Shown in pieces: positions 8,672 to 18,021 of a stretch of 25,697 nt of DNA. The position numbers and the translations under genes were made by a program. This DNA is from Auxenochlorella pyrenoidosa (lineage: Eukaryota > Chlorophyta > Trebouxiophyceae > Chlorellales > Chlorellaceae), in assembly GCA_001430745.1 (NCBI GenBank), contig KQ481979.1:31027-56723 (forward strand). Direction: 5' to 3'. The notes beneath the pieces are model-generated. The model did not search any database. It was given only the letters and a program-made list of their open reading frames with translations, and was not told the origin of the DNA. Each line of letters begins with the position of its first letter. Position 1 is the stretch's first letter.

Positions 8672-11220
8672 GAGAAGAGGGAGCGGGAGCGGCTGGCGCG
8701 ACTCGCGGAGGAGGAGGCGCGGAGGCAGCGGCAGGCGCAAGCTGAGGAGGAGAGGCGCGCGGCGGAGGAGCAGGTGCGGATGGAGGAGCTGCGGAAGCAG
8801 AAGTGCGCCGAGGCGGTGCGCAAGCGGCAGGAGCAGGAGGCGCGGGAGCAGGAGCAGCTTCGACAGGAGCAGCTGGCGGCGCAGCAAGTGCGCTTGGAAG
8901 AATTTCGACAGCAGCAGCTGGAGCGGCAGCAAGCAGAAGAGCGGGCGCGCCTGAAAGCAGAGCGGGCGCGCCGGGCCGAAGAAGCCGCGCTGGAGCGGCA
9001 GCTGCAGCAGGCCAGGCAGGCTGCCCGGCCGCCACCTGAGCGGCGGCTTGAGGAGAGGGTGCACCCCTTGGATGTTGCCTCTGTCGTGGAGCGTGCCCTG
9101 CGCGCCATGGACAGAGTGGCACAGCAGGCGGCCGGAGAGGCACGGGCGGCGGCCGACCAGCTGGCGCAGCTGGACCCTGCGGAGGAGCTGCTTGCGCCGC
9201 TGCTGCTGCGCAGGATGGGGCGCGGCCACGCTCTGGGCCCCGACGGCCTGCCGGCCGAGGAGTGGGTGCTCACCTCGGCAGCCCTGTTTGTGGCTGGCCT
9301 GCCCCACGACTTCACCAGCCAGCACCTGCGCAGCCTGATCCTGGCCGGCGGCCAGCAGGGCGTCCAAGGCAAGTGCTGCCTGCCCTGCATGGGGCAGCAG
9401 CGCCGCTTGCAAGCAGTCGGTGTGCGCGCCCGCTAGCCGACACCCATTCGCACCTATAACGCTCCATCCCGCCTGCCGACCCAGCCTGCGTGCATGCCAC
9501 CCCACTGCGAGCTGTCTGCCCAACTTTCCATGCAGTGGAGGATGCGCGCGTCGTGCGTGGCAGGTCGGGCAGGTTCGGCTTTGTGACGCTGGCCAGCGCC
9601 CAGCAGGCAGCCACGGTGGCGCGGCTGATGCAGGGCCTCGAGGTGAGGGGAAGAGGAGGGTCTGCGGGGGCACCGCTGCACGCCGCATCCTGCGTGCGCC
9701 ATCATTGTGCTTCTGCATGGCAGCCCTGCTGCGCGTCGAACTTGGGGCACTTGAGCTCTCGCCAGTCCGCCCGCCACCCACTCTCCCCGCCCGCGTGTGC
9801 GCGTCCTCATCTCTCCCAATCTCAAGCTCTGCCTGCCGTTCCATGGCAATACACTGACGTTTGATGGCACACAACCCTGCCATGTGACACGCAGACATAT
9901 CGCGGCTGCCGCCTGGTGCTGGAGCCCAACCGCAACTCTGTGGAGTTCATCCAAACGCTCTACCCCCAGCAGGCGGAGCAGGCTGAGGCGGCCCTGCAGG
10001 CTGCAGCGGCGCGCTGGGCAGCGCAGCGTGGCACCCTCCCTGCCTCACACTACCAGCGCTGGGTGGAGGCACGGCAGGCTGTTGCTGCAGAGCTGCGGCG
10101 GCTGCAGCGGCAGGCCCGGGAGGAGGCCCAGCGGGAGGCGGCGGATGAGCAGGAGGAGTGGAGCAGTGGGGAGGAGGCGGATGAGGAATGCGCATCCTCT
10201 TCCTCGGAGGAGGAGGCGATGTTTTCGGAGGTTGAGGAGTTTTCCGACGAGGATTGGGGGAAGTGGGCCGGCGAGGAGGAGGAGGAGGAGTGGGAGGCGG
10301 TCTGGCGGCGCGCGCACGCCGCCCCCGCCTGGCTGGACCCGGCGGAGGGCGAGCAGGGCGAGCCGCCGCTCGCGCCGCTGCTGATGCGGCACTTTGGGGG
10401 CCGGCGGCGCGGCGCCGCGCCCTTTGAGCAGTGGCAGCTGGTTTCGCCCCGGCTGTACATAACTGGCCTGCCGCACGGCTTCCGGGAGTCTGAGCTGATT
10501 GATCTGCTGACCCAGCATGGTGGCACAGGTGCGAGGGGGCGAGCAGCTGGCAGTGTTGTGGGCGCGCCAGTGCAGCAATGCTTCCTGCCTGCTGTTGGCA
10601 GAATGAAGCAGGCTTGCCTCCTGCAGCGTGCGTCCTGTCACTGCGCTTAGAACTGAGGCTGCACCCAACTGCCGCTGGCACGCTCCACATCTGCCCACGA
10701 CCACACCTGGCCTGCAGTGCTATATGCCAGCCTGCGCGACGGCGACCGCGGCGACACCGCAGTGGTGACCCTGTTCTCGGCGCGGGAGGCGTCTGCTGTG
10801 GCGCACAGGCTGCAAGGCATGGTGGTGAGGCCGCGGCTGCCAGGCGTGGTCTCTGTGGGGGCCGATGCTGCCCACCAGCTGGCGTGCACGTGTGTGCCCA
10901 GACCTTTGCGCCCTCAAGGCGCGAAGCTTGTTGCAGCAGGCCCCGCGGTGGACGTGCCGCTCACGGCTCACCCCTGCGCCCTTCCCCGTCCCCCCCTGCA
11001 GCTGCCCCACTCGAGCCACCGCCTCTTCATCCGGCCCTTCCACGATCATGTAATAAAGCTCTGCCTCTTCCAGCCTGCCGAGGCCGCACACGCGCTGAAG
11101 CGGCTGAAGGCTGCGGCTGCGAAGTGGGAGAAGACGCGGCGTCGGCGGTTGAAGGCTCAGAAGAGCGGCTACCCGACGCCCAAGCGGAAGGCAGCAGTCA
11201 AGAAGTACCCTGTGCCCTGA
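3423..11220 (+). CDS. Large nuclear-type protein with four GATA-like zinc fingers and two RRM domains
   Basis: No named family recognised for the whole protein. Exons: 3423-3654, 3812-4184, 4521-4680, 4819-4980, 5268-5423, 5596-5668, 5889-6011, 6217-7155, 7338-9368, 9536-9642, 9895-10528, 10718-10824, 11002-11220; about 1,771 residues. N terminus: acidic patch, then an NLS-like PAKRRRL (50-56). Finger cysteines: 66/69/91/94, 296/301/326/329, 362/365/384/387 and 419/422/445/448; each second knuckle is followed by a K..G...P signature (for example CNACAVYARKHGG). Next come Gln-rich and Glu/Ser-rich segments, a long Glu/Arg/Gln coiled coil (about 1170-1330), RRM1 from 1389 (LFVAGLP, GRFGFVTL), an acidic block, RRM2 from 1639 (LYITGLP) and a Lys/Arg-rich tail. 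A nucleic-acid-binding regulator is inferred. The weakest join is 4184/4521, needed to avoid an in-frame TAG at 4186; the first-finger join 3654/3812 and the acceptor choice at 5268 are also unproven. Confidence 0.75.
6345..6450 (+). repeat. CAG-rich tract encoding a Gln-rich segment
   Basis: Imperfect CAG/GCAG repeats inside the exon 6217-7155 encode runs of Gln broken by Ala, Glu and Pro, directly after the fourth zinc finger. Similar tracts recur at about 7682-7777 and 8642-8670 in the next exon. Read on the opposite strand they create long but meaningless Leu/Ala/Cys-rich open frames. Tract length is likely to vary between strains. Confidence 0.9.
9182..10017 (+). repeat. RRM-containing duplicated module, copy 1
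   Basis: The module starts at LLAPLLLRRMG, continues through RRM1 and ends in a helix closing with AAAARW. It is split by a phase-1 intron (GC donor, 9369-9535) and a phase-0 intron (9643-9894), leaving a 107-nt middle exon. The same order of motifs, the same intron phases and the same 107-nt exon recur in copy 2. Confidence 0.8.
10360..11127 (+). repeat. RRM-containing duplicated module, copy 2
   Basis: The module starts at PLAPLLMRHFGG, continues through RRM2 (LYITGLPHGF) and ends in a helix closing with AAAAKW. It is split by a phase-1 intron (10529-10717) and a phase-0 intron (10825-11001) around a 107-nt exon. Where RNP1 should be, the sequence is RGDTAVVTLF, without the aromatic residues that contact RNA in canonical RRMs. 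RNA binding by this copy is therefore doubtful. Confidence 0.8.
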
Positions 11221-12220
11221 GGTGAGGCCGCCACATGGGGCCGCCTGGGCGGGTTTGGGCGCACCAGCGGGCAGGTGCACCAGTGTGCAGGCTGGCAGCT
11301 CGGCTGCAGCATGCGCACACCGGTTCGGCCCGGACGTTGGGCGAGGTGCCTTGGGCTGGCAGTCGCATAGCTGTAAAGCGTGCCATCCCAGCTGGTGGCG
11401 AGCGCTGTCGACTGCCTCGTGTCGCGCCTGTGTGCGCACTCTTGACCTGCAGGCCCTGCTTCCCAACGGCCCCACCCGCAGGTTGGCAATATCGCACTCT
11501 CGCTCGCTCATGCCTGCTGCGGCATGCTTGATGGGCTTGTGGCACTCTCCTGGGTAGCATTGTACAGAGGGCTCCAGCCAGCCGGGCTCTTCTTGTTGTA
11601 CATTTATTCTCGCCACCACGTAGTGCCCTGTGTTGCCATTCCAGCCCCACAATTTTCGAGCCTAATTAGGCCCTTCAAGTGGCTTCTGGACCGCGTTACG
11701 CGCCTGTACAACGTGCTTGTGTGTGCCCCAATCGACAAGCTTGTTGCAGGGTGGGCAGAGGGCAAGCAAGCGGGGCTGTGCTGAGAAGAGTGTGTGCATT
11801 CAGGGGTTGGGGCATTGTGAGCTGGCGAACAAGTGCAGCGAGCAGGGCATGAAACAAAAGGGCATGGAGTGTTGGTAGGCAACAAGAGCAATGCAACCGA
11901 AGGATGGAACCGAGAGGGAAGCGGATTGGGGCTTGCTGCTCTAGAGGGGTCTGAAAGCAAGAAGGGATCGCGTGCTGCATAAGGCATGTGCATGGGCATG
12001 CAGGGGCGCGGCGAAGATATCGTGTTTCATTGGGTGCATGCATTTCACGTCGCGGGCTGCTGCCCGCTAGAGGCCTCAGGCCTCGCACAGCGGGACCAGC
12101 GAGCACTGTCTGTGGCAGCCTCCTCCCATCCAACAGGATGGCCAGGCTTGGGCCGCAAGGCAAGGTGGCACTGTGGCGCAGCAGCGCGCCGCCGGGTGGG
12201 ACGCCCCCGTGGCGGTCCCC
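11221..12220. other. Convergent 3' intergenic region
   Basis: This region holds the 3' UTRs of the rightward zinc-finger/RRM gene and the leftward thioesterase. A GTGAGG sequence directly after the TGA (from 11222) could be the donor of a 3' UTR intron. An open frame at 11524-11784 reads partly like protein but has no start, domain or splice-linked partner that I can support. No TGTAA was found on the minus strand for the thioesterase. Confidence 0.5.
11372..11376 (+). terminator. TGTAA poly(A) signal candidate of the zinc-finger/RRM gene
   Basis: TGTAA lies 152 bases after the stop codon. TGTAA is the usual poly(A) signal in chlorophyte green algae. Its position fits a short 3' UTR, so cleavage would be expected some 10-20 bases downstream. 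Confidence 0.5.
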
Positions 12221-13881
12221 TCAGCTGTCGCCAAAGACGCGGCGCACCAGGTACTTGGCCACGTCCTGCACCATCTTGGTCGGCTTGGGCGCCACAAACA
12301 GCGCGCGCGCCGTGGCGTACACCTGGCCGTCGGGGCCGTCGCTGCGGGGTGGGGGGTGCCGGCAAGGAGAGGAGCGCTGGTCACGAGGTGCAGGGGCTGG
12401 TCAAGAAGTGGAGGGAGCAGTGGTGCCAAAGAACAGGTGACCATTTCGTGTTAGGCAGGCTGACAGGCAAATGGGTAGCATGGGGGTTTTGCTTGACGGG
12501 GGGCACCCACGACCGCGCCTCTGCCGCCGGCATGCCCAGCGTCCCGGCTCGGCAGGCCCCCTGCGCGCCCTCACCTCACGGTGGCCTTCATCCAAATCTT
12601 GCGGCCCTCGATGCTTTCCACCTCGGTGGTGCACAGCACGGTGCGCCCCGCGTTGATCTTGGCCTTGTACCCCACCTCCAAGTGCACCTGCAGGCCGGAG
12701 GCGCAGGCAGCAGGGGCCACGCAGCACTCGCGGGTCGGGACTCCGGTGCCAGGCAGTGCGGGCAGGGGCGGCAGGTGCAGGCATAACTGCGCGGCGCAAG
12801 ACCTGCCACACGAGCAGCAGGAGGTATCGCCGCGGCGGCGAGACCAGCACCCGGCTGCTGCCGTGTGTGCATGGCCTGCTAGCCGCCCTTCCTGCCCAGC
12901 CGCCCACCCACCGTATAGGCGGGCCCCCAGAATTTGAGCGCCCGGCTCTGCTTCAGCGCAAACAGCAGGCCGCCAAACGACTCGTCGATGATGGCTGCCG
13001 TCAGCCCGCCGTGCACGATGCGCGGGAAGCCGCACACCTCGCGCCCCAGGCTGATCACCGAATAAAACCTGGGGCGGGGGGCAAGCAGGGGCGGCAAGGG
13101 TCGGGGAAGCCGGCGTGGCACGAGCGGCCGCCACAAGCAACATGCCGTTTTCATTGACGAGCGCCACAAGGCAGATGCAAAGCAGCAGGTCCATGCTGGC
13201 GGGGTGCACGGCCAGGCTGCAGCAGAGAAAAGCACACGCAGGCGGCCTATCAAATGCTCAGCCAGCCTCACTTTTGCTGCTCCTTGTTGTAGTAGCCGGT
13301 CAGGTCGTCCACGATGCCCTTGGAAACAAAAGCGGCAAACATGTGGTCCTGCAACAGGGCGATGATCGAGGCACGCACGGCAGATGAGCCACGGCTTCTG
13401 TGTTTCGGTGCCGCCGTCACCATGGCCACTGTTGATGCCGCCGTCACCATGGCCCAGCCCGCGCACGCCGCGCACTCACATCCTCCAGGATGGGGTGGTT
13501 CTCCTCCAGCAGCATCTCCGCGTCCATTGCCTTGACCGTGCCGGGCTGGCTCTCAATCTGCTCAATCCAAGAGTGGGCGGCCTTGAGGCTGGGCGCGGCG
13601 CGAGCGTGCCCTGCCTCCAGGTCGAGCTGCTGCTGCGCGCTGTAGGCGTGCGCCATGCCGCCAAAGAGCGCCGCTGCTGCGGGCGGCAACGCCCAGGCCG
13701 CCCAGCCAAAGGCGCCCCTGCCATTGCTGCTGCTGCTTGCTGCCGGCGCACCGCTGTTGCCGCCACTGGGCGGCGGCTGCGCCCGCGCGGCCGTCTGCCC
13801 TCGGGCGAACCGCCGCTGCCCCGAGCTTTTGTGACCAAAGAACTGGCGTCCGGCGCGCAGGACGCCCGTCCCGCGGTTCAT
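12221..13881 (-). CDS. HotDog-fold acyl-thioesterase family protein
   Basis: Thioesterase-superfamily protein expected to hydrolyse acyl-CoA or acyl-ACP thioesters. Exons: 13881-13480, 13348-13272, 13068-12912, 12687-12575, 12341-12221; all phases close and give 289 residues ending in VFGDS. Residues 1 to about 45 are rich in Arg, Ser and Ala with no acidic residue, resembling a mitochondrial or chloroplast transit peptide; a weakly hydrophobic segment (about 58-82) follows. The HotDog core shows the classical HGGLTAAIIDESFG, with H179 and the likely catalytic D188/E189. The central strands are VHLEVGYKAKINAGR and EVESIEGRKIWMKA, and the last strand is GQVYATARALFVAPK. The arrangement resembles the THEM4/PaaI-like group more than plant FAT thioesterases. 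It lies 416 bases downstream of the C69 dipeptidase stop on the same strand but has its own TATA-like site. Substrate cannot be read from sequence. Confidence 0.88.
13409..13454. repeat. Two direct copies of a 19-bp sequence
   Basis: The same 19 bases occur at 13409-13427 and 13436-13454, with a 27-base period, inside intron 1 of the thioesterase gene. This is probably a local duplication with no evident function. Confidence 0.85.
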
Positions 13882-13950
13882 GGAGGCCGGCGTGTTCTTT
13901 CTGGCGGGGTGGGCGGCGGCTTTGTGAGTGGGCAGAAAAGGGCTCGCGAT

Positions 13951-13960
13951 ACAAATATAA
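13951..13960 (-). promoter_or_regulatory. TATA-like element upstream of the thioesterase
   Basis: On the minus strand the sequence reads TTATATTTGT about 70-80 bases before the thioesterase start codon. It is an AT-rich island in GC-rich surroundings, so it is a reasonable core-promoter candidate. The rest of the 13882-14297 gap shows nothing recognisable. Confidence 0.4.
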
Positions 13961-14297
13961 GACCACTAGAAGTGGAGGCAGCAGGTGAAGGGTCACGGCA
14001 TCGGTTGAAAAGTGCATCAGCACACCTGCCGTCTAACCGCGCGCTGTGCCCCACCCTCCATGTGGCACGTCCAGCTCCACTCAACCTTGCAGTCATTGCA
14101 CCCACTCCAGCATGAGGGTTCTTGCGCGCAGCACCAAGACTGCTGGGCGACTATCACATGAATGTACCTGTCAGCCACGTGCGAGGCACTTCTGTGGAAG
14201 CATGCACCCCTTCCGGCCATCGTAAGCAGCACAACTGCACCTCGCATCGTTGACATTTGTGAAGAGAGCAGAACTCGCGTCTAAGCGGTAAGCCCTA

Positions 14298-17200
14298 CTA
14301 TTCTGTTGCTGCCTGGTACAGCGGCCGTAGCACTGCTGCTTCTGCCGCTAGCGAGCCGCTGCTGCCGCCCTGGCTGCCTCGGCGCACACAGCTGCCAACG
14401 CACGCCCGTAGCCGCTTGTCGCCCTGGCGACACACCGCCAGCTGCAGGTTATCGGAAGTAGGCTCAAAAGCATACAGCTCGGCCGCCTCACCCAGCATGT
14501 CCACCAGCCGCTCGTCGGGCGGCGTGCCCGGCAGGCCCAGCTGCCGCGCCGCGCCATGCGCCAGCGCCTCTAGCATTGCGCCTGCCTGCTGCAGCATGGC
14601 AGAGGTGAAGGACACCAGTATCCGGCTGGCGGCGCCCGTGTCGCCCGCCCGCCAGGCGGCGGTGTAGCGCGACTCCATGGCGGGCCGGTGCCGGGCCTCC
14701 ACCTCGCCCTCCCAGCTGGCAATGGCACGCGCCGCGGCCGGGGCCAGCGCGGGCCAGTCCTGCAAAGGAAGCACGGCAGAGGTCTATGAAGGGACCTCAG
14801 CAGGCAACGTATCTTGGGTTTCACACCAGTTATCGGGCACCAACGCCGGACAGACCTGCAGAACTGGCAGTGGGAGTAGTCCCTAGCTGACAAGCAGACT
14901 GGCAGGCTGTTGTGGGCTTATTGTGGGCCCCCCCACCCCCACCCTACCCGCCCACCTGGAATACCAGGGCGTGCAGGCGCCGCGCCTTCCAGAACAGGCT
15001 GACGCTGTCGGGCTTGCAGGGCTCCGCTGCCGCCAGCTCTGGCAGGACGGCATCGCCCGGCAGGCCCTGCGGGGGGCGCGGGCAGGCAAGTGGTGGGTTG
15101 GCTGCACGGGGAAATTTAGCAGCAGGGCATGGCAGAGGGGCTGCCTGGTCCACAGCCACAGGATGCATGGCAGCGCGGGCGTGAGCCTGGATTGGTGCTG
15201 AACCTGGCTGTCAGCAGCTGCAGGCAGCGAGGCCACGTCCTGCTTCGCAAATTCCGAGCCGCGCAAGCGCTCAGAGCCGCGGCTGCCGAGCCTGCCACTC
15301 GTCACACACCTTGTACAGCGGGATGAAGGGGGAGAGGACGGGGGAGGCCATGGCAGCATAGGTGATGATGCTCAGGCCGTCGGGCAGGGCGTCGTCCAGG
15401 GGGCGCAGCCGCGTGACTGCAGGCGCGGGCAAGTGGCAAACACAGAGCCGTGGTTGAAAGCAGGCAGCCAGCCATAATGGCGCTCCCGCCAGGTGCCACG
15501 CCAACGCCAAGGGCCCCTTCCTGTGCGGTCACCTCCTGCCCTGGATCCAGGAGATGCCAGAACCCTCGCTGCAGCAGCGGCACAGCGTGGCAGCCACACA
15601 CCCAGGCAGCCCAGTCGTCCGGGGCCGCCCCCCTCGCGGCCCCTCACCGTGGCCCATGCCCGTCCTGAGCAGCGCGATGGGCCGGAACGGCTCGTCCGGG
15701 TTGCGCAGCGTGTAGGGGTCGTGCCTGCTGCCATCAAAGTGGTTGCGCATCGCAGCCATGACGTCCTGGGCGCGGCAGAGAGGTGGGTTGGAGTGGGGTG
15801 GGTTGCGGTGGGCCCGAGGCATGGGTGGTGCAGCACCGAAGGCGCAGCACAACCGGCAACCACCAGGAGGTGCAGGTATCGTGCAGCAGGCAGGGGAGAG
15901 GGACGGCGTCAAGCAACGAGCAGGCTGCTGTGAAAGGCGGTGGCCGGCAGCGCGTGGCAGCCCCACCTGCGCCGACAGCTTGCGCGGTTGCGGCTTGAGG
16001 AAGACGGGCTGCCTCAGCATGTCGTTGCAGGGCTTGGGCACCACGTTGCGGCAGCCCAGAGGAGGGGGTCGCGGGTCTGTCGTGCCGCAGAAGCGGCCCC
16101 ACATGCCCTGGAGCAGGCAGACTGCATGCAGCAGGGCCAGGCACGGTTATAATCCAAGCAGGGGTTGCACGCAACGCCAGCACAGCGGATGGCAGGGCAG
16201 CGGGCGAGCTGGGTCCGCCCCTGAATGCCTCTTTGCCCCCACGCAGCACACATGCTTGCTTTGTCCTGGACGCAGCTATGCCCACGTTGCTCCCCCTGCC
16301 GGCCCCCCACCCCCCCCCACCCCCCACCCCCCACCCCCACTACCCTCACCCCGGGGGTACGAGTAGTTGGTGTCGTGGGGGCCATCGCGCATGAAGGCAG
16401 CAAAGAAGTTGAACGGGCGGCCCGAGGCGGGGTCCCACAGCCCAGCGCGCTTGGCATGCTCAAGCAGGCTGGGGGAGGACAGGGTGGCGTGCTCGTCGTC
16501 AAGGTCCACCTCCTGAGGCAGGGAGGAGGAGGAGGAGTGGCCAGGCGTGGGGCGCTGTTGGGCACATGCACAAGGATGGGGACCTGCTGGCATTGTCCTG
16601 CCAGGATCCGCCTCCCAGGCAGCGCAAGTGGATGGCGCAAGGGCAAGCAAGCCTGCGAGCACGGCGGGCTGCATGGGGTGGCTGGCGGGGGCGCGCACGG
16701 GGGTGTCCAAGCCAGCCTCCATGCACCACTCTTTGCCAGCTGCTCGGACTGCACCTGGAAGCGACCCTGGTTGGCAGACACAAAGAAGGTGCCGCGGGGC
16801 ACGCGCTGCGCCAGCCAGTGGTGCCCGCTCGCCGTCTCCAGGTACCTGCGGGGGCGCAGGCGGGGCGCGGGGGCTATGTGACCCGGCCGCACAAGGGCGG
16901 GAGCACCGGCCGGGCACACACGAGCTGGGACCGGGCAGGGAGGCCCACCACGCGACGCGGCAGCGGGACCGACGGGCCACTGAGGCACACAGTCTAGAAC
17001 CCGAGGCCCGGGGCCGTGCGCTCACCAGGCCTCCTCCCTGTCGGCGATGAGCACGCCAAAGCCCTCGCCTGCGCCATGCTGCGTGACCGCCTCGCCCAGC
17101 AGCCGGGCGCCGTGCCGCGCTGAGGTGGCCTGCAGCAGAGCGGGGGCAGGAAGGGCCCGGTCAGCACAGCCCGCGCCTCCCTGGTTGGCCTGCCGTGCAG

Positions 17201-18021
17201 CAGGGGCAGCTCAGGGCAGGCAGACGACAGCAGGCTACGACTGCAGGGCCCCCTGGGCAGGGCGGCACCTTCCCCTAATCCCTTGTGTTGATGCGCACCG
17301 CTGCCCGTCCCTGCCTGTCACAGTCAAGCCTGCACCCGCCCCTGCCATCCACCGACGGCACTTGCCTGGGGGAGCAGGATGGAGGGGATGACATCCTCAA
17401 TGATCCCAGTGCCCTCATTCAGGGGGTCGGCCGCCAGCGCTGCCGCCGAGTTGTAGATGGATTCGGTGCCTGAGACCGCCACGCCCGCCTCATTCCAGCC
17501 GGCAGCCTCGCCTGCGGTGCAGCATGGTGGGCGACGGGGGCATGCAGTCGACACACTGCTGGGCTGAAGGCCCAGCACCTCATCGCCTGAGCCCCGCTGT
17601 GGACACTGCAGGCTCCCGAGGCCCCCTGGAGCAGCAGTACCGGGCGCTGATCGGGCCCTAATGTGGCCGCATGCCTCCCCGCCAGCAGCGGCGCACCCGT
17701 GGTGTTGGTCCCCATGGCCGCGTCCGCCAGCGGGCCCGCCGGCAGCGCCCAGTAAGCCAGCCCGGGGCCGGGCAGGGTGGTAGTGAGGTTGTTGAGGTTG
17801 GCCCGCAGGACGGCGGGCCCCTCCCGGGCTGGGTGGTAGACCAGGCTGCTAGAAAACCATGGGCCGTCGCCGTCGTCGTTCCGGGCAATCAGCACAGAGC
17901 CGTCTGCCGAGGCGCCCGGGCCGACAATGTACGAGGTGCACGCCGCCACCCCGCGGAGCTGGCTGCCTACTGCCAGCAGCAGGAGCAGCAGGATCTGGAG
18001 AGGTGCCTGCAGGCAGCTCAT
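14298..18021 (-). CDS. Secreted dipeptidase, peptidase family C69
   Basis: Ntn-hydrolase cysteine dipeptidase. Exons: 18021-17697, 17511-17366, 17129-17026, 16845-16755, 16512-16350, 16121-15967, 15765-15648, 15416-15310, 15066-14956, 14759-14298; all phases close and give 593 residues. A hydrophobic leader (ILLLLLLAVG) ends in GVAA, directly before C28, which begins CTSYIVGPGASADGSVLIARND. This is the family signature and makes C28 the N-terminal nucleophile after signal-peptide removal. Further family blocks are GWNEAGVAVSGTESIYNSAA, IIEDVIPSILLPQATSARHG, ASGHHWLAQRVPRGTFFVSA, EVDLDDEH, FLKPQPRKLSAQDVMAAMRN and the C-terminal helix DWPALAPAAARAI. Intron 2 uses a GC donor (CAG then GCAAGT at 17365). 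Introns 5 and 9 begin with G-quadruplex-like runs. The upstream frame is open to 18291, but it lacks family similarity and would bury the signal peptide, so the ATG at 18021 is preferred. Confidence 0.92.
14928..14955 (-). repeat. G-quadruplex-type run at the start of dipeptidase intron 9
   Basis: On the transcribed-sense (minus) strand the intron opens with GTGGGCGGGTAGGGTGGGGG followed by more G. Four or more G-tracts of at least three bases are separated by loops of one or two bases. This fits the canonical intramolecular quadruplex pattern and would form in the pre-mRNA right at the 5' splice site. Confidence 0.7.
16303..16346 (-). repeat. G-quadruplex-type run at the start of dipeptidase intron 5
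   Basis: The plus strand shows C runs of five to nine bases separated by single A. On the sense strand this is a long series of G runs beginning within a few bases of the 5' splice site at 16349. It is both a quadruplex candidate and a likely site of sequencing or length error. Confidence 0.75.

Noticed and set aside
7802..9898. Very long open frame on the minus strand (about 700 codons), and another at 8124-9143
   Set aside because: Antisense to the CAG-rich coding exon of the zinc-finger/RRM gene; the product is only Leu, Arg, Ala and Pro repeats with no domain.
11524..11784. Open frame with partly protein-like text (FSSLIRPFKWLLDRVTRLYN)
   Set aside because: Lies in the convergent 3' region with no domain, no supported start and no in-frame splice to the upstream gene, which ends with its own stop and a poly(A)-type signal. 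It could be a 3' UTR or an unknown short gene; evidence is too thin to call.
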